NCBI GenBank assembly: GCA_001421095.1
Contig: LIIK01000004.1
Span: 28,731-34,317 of the forward strand
Direction of reading: 5' to 3'
DNA length: 5,587 bases
Source: Candidatus [Bacteroides] periocalifornicus
GTDB lineage: Bacteria > Bacteroidota > Bacteroidia > Bacteroidales > CAJPTX01
Part shown: positions 5,536 to 5,587 of the stretch, in pieces
Layout of the letters: each line of letters opens with the position of its first letter
How positions within the stretch are numbered: the stretch's first letter is position 1
Translations under genes and position numbers: made by a program
Notes under the pieces: model-generated
Databases searched by the model: none
Told to the model about the DNA's origin: nothing
The model's input: the letters and a program-made list of their open reading frames with translations, nothing else

Positions 5536-5587
5536 ATTCTTACGGGTAAAGAGATTTCAATCAAGCAATTCAATCTCTCGAAGACCG
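5536..5587 (+). CDS. Possible start of a divergent gene with no canonical start codon (partial)
   Basis: A perfect AGGAGG lies at 5528-5533. The frame closed upstream by TAG at 5527-5529 is open to the window edge and reads GKEISIKQFNLSKT from the GGT at 5545. It contains no ATG, GTG or TTG. ACG at 5542-5544 is 8 nt after AGGAGG, the ideal distance, so it could be a rare ACG start or an ATG changed by one base. ATT at 5536-5538 is only 2 nt away. Codon content (AAA, ATT, CAA, TTC) is unlike the GC-rich intergenic DNA to its left. Only about 15 codons are visible, so the product cannot be named. An inverted repeat AGAGATT/AATCTCT (5550-5556 and 5572-5578) lies inside it. Confidence 0.35.
   Translation, partial: MLTGKEISIKQFNLSKT

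Noticed and set aside
4565..5587. tRNA, rRNA or known riboswitch in the intergenic region
   Set aside because: I found no cloverleaf with a T-loop GTTCRA motif and no recognisable conserved RNA core; only the hairpins and repeats listed.

Overview
The window suggests a member of the Bacteroidota, most likely Bacteroidales. A Porphyromonas-like host is my best guess, from general impression only. The reasons are one very large secreted protein that joins BspA-like (DUF285) repeats to Listeria-Bacteroides (Flg_new, InlB_B-type) repeats, the lack of a Shine-Dalgarno sequence before its start, and a TAnnTTTG-like -7 box upstream. The DNA is moderately to strongly GC-rich.

Positions 1-4564 (minus strand) hold one continuous reading frame of at least 1,521 codons. 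It begins at an ATG at 4564 and is still open at the left edge of the window. In order it encodes a Sec signal peptide, an N-terminal region I do not recognise, a BspA/DUF285 array with tryptophans exactly 25 residues apart, a bacterial-Ig-like (BIG_2-like) segment, and 14 consecutive Flg_new repeats of about 66-75 residues each. All 14 end in a variant of the L-x-A-x-W motif in the same frame. This looks like a surface adhesin or other host- or community-facing protein. Its C-terminus, where a sorting signal would lie, is outside the window. The repeats fall into two sequence classes, and some distant units are almost identical at DNA level, which points to recombination within the gene.

Positions 4565-about 5535 are non-coding as far as I can tell. 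The first 200 bases are the leader and probable promoter of the surface-protein gene. Positions 4774-5320 contain a highly structured GC-rich region. A perfect 20-bp inverted repeat (5013-5059) sits at the centre. On each side lies an array of about 11-bp units built on GTACGG, and the two arrays point outwards in opposite orientations. A 29-bp quasi-palindromic sequence lies at nearly equal distance on both sides (4847-4875 and 5204-5232). The strand composition switches from C-rich to G-rich across the central hairpin. To the right are a 23-bp direct repeat and a strong bulged hairpin. This element is the most unusual thing in the window and I cannot assign it to a known family.

At the right edge (about 5528-5587, plus strand) a perfect AGGAGG is followed by a short open frame with no ATG, GTG or TTG start. 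It may be the beginning of a divergent gene that starts at ACG or ATT, or one whose start has mutated. The structured element would then lie between two divergently transcribed genes.
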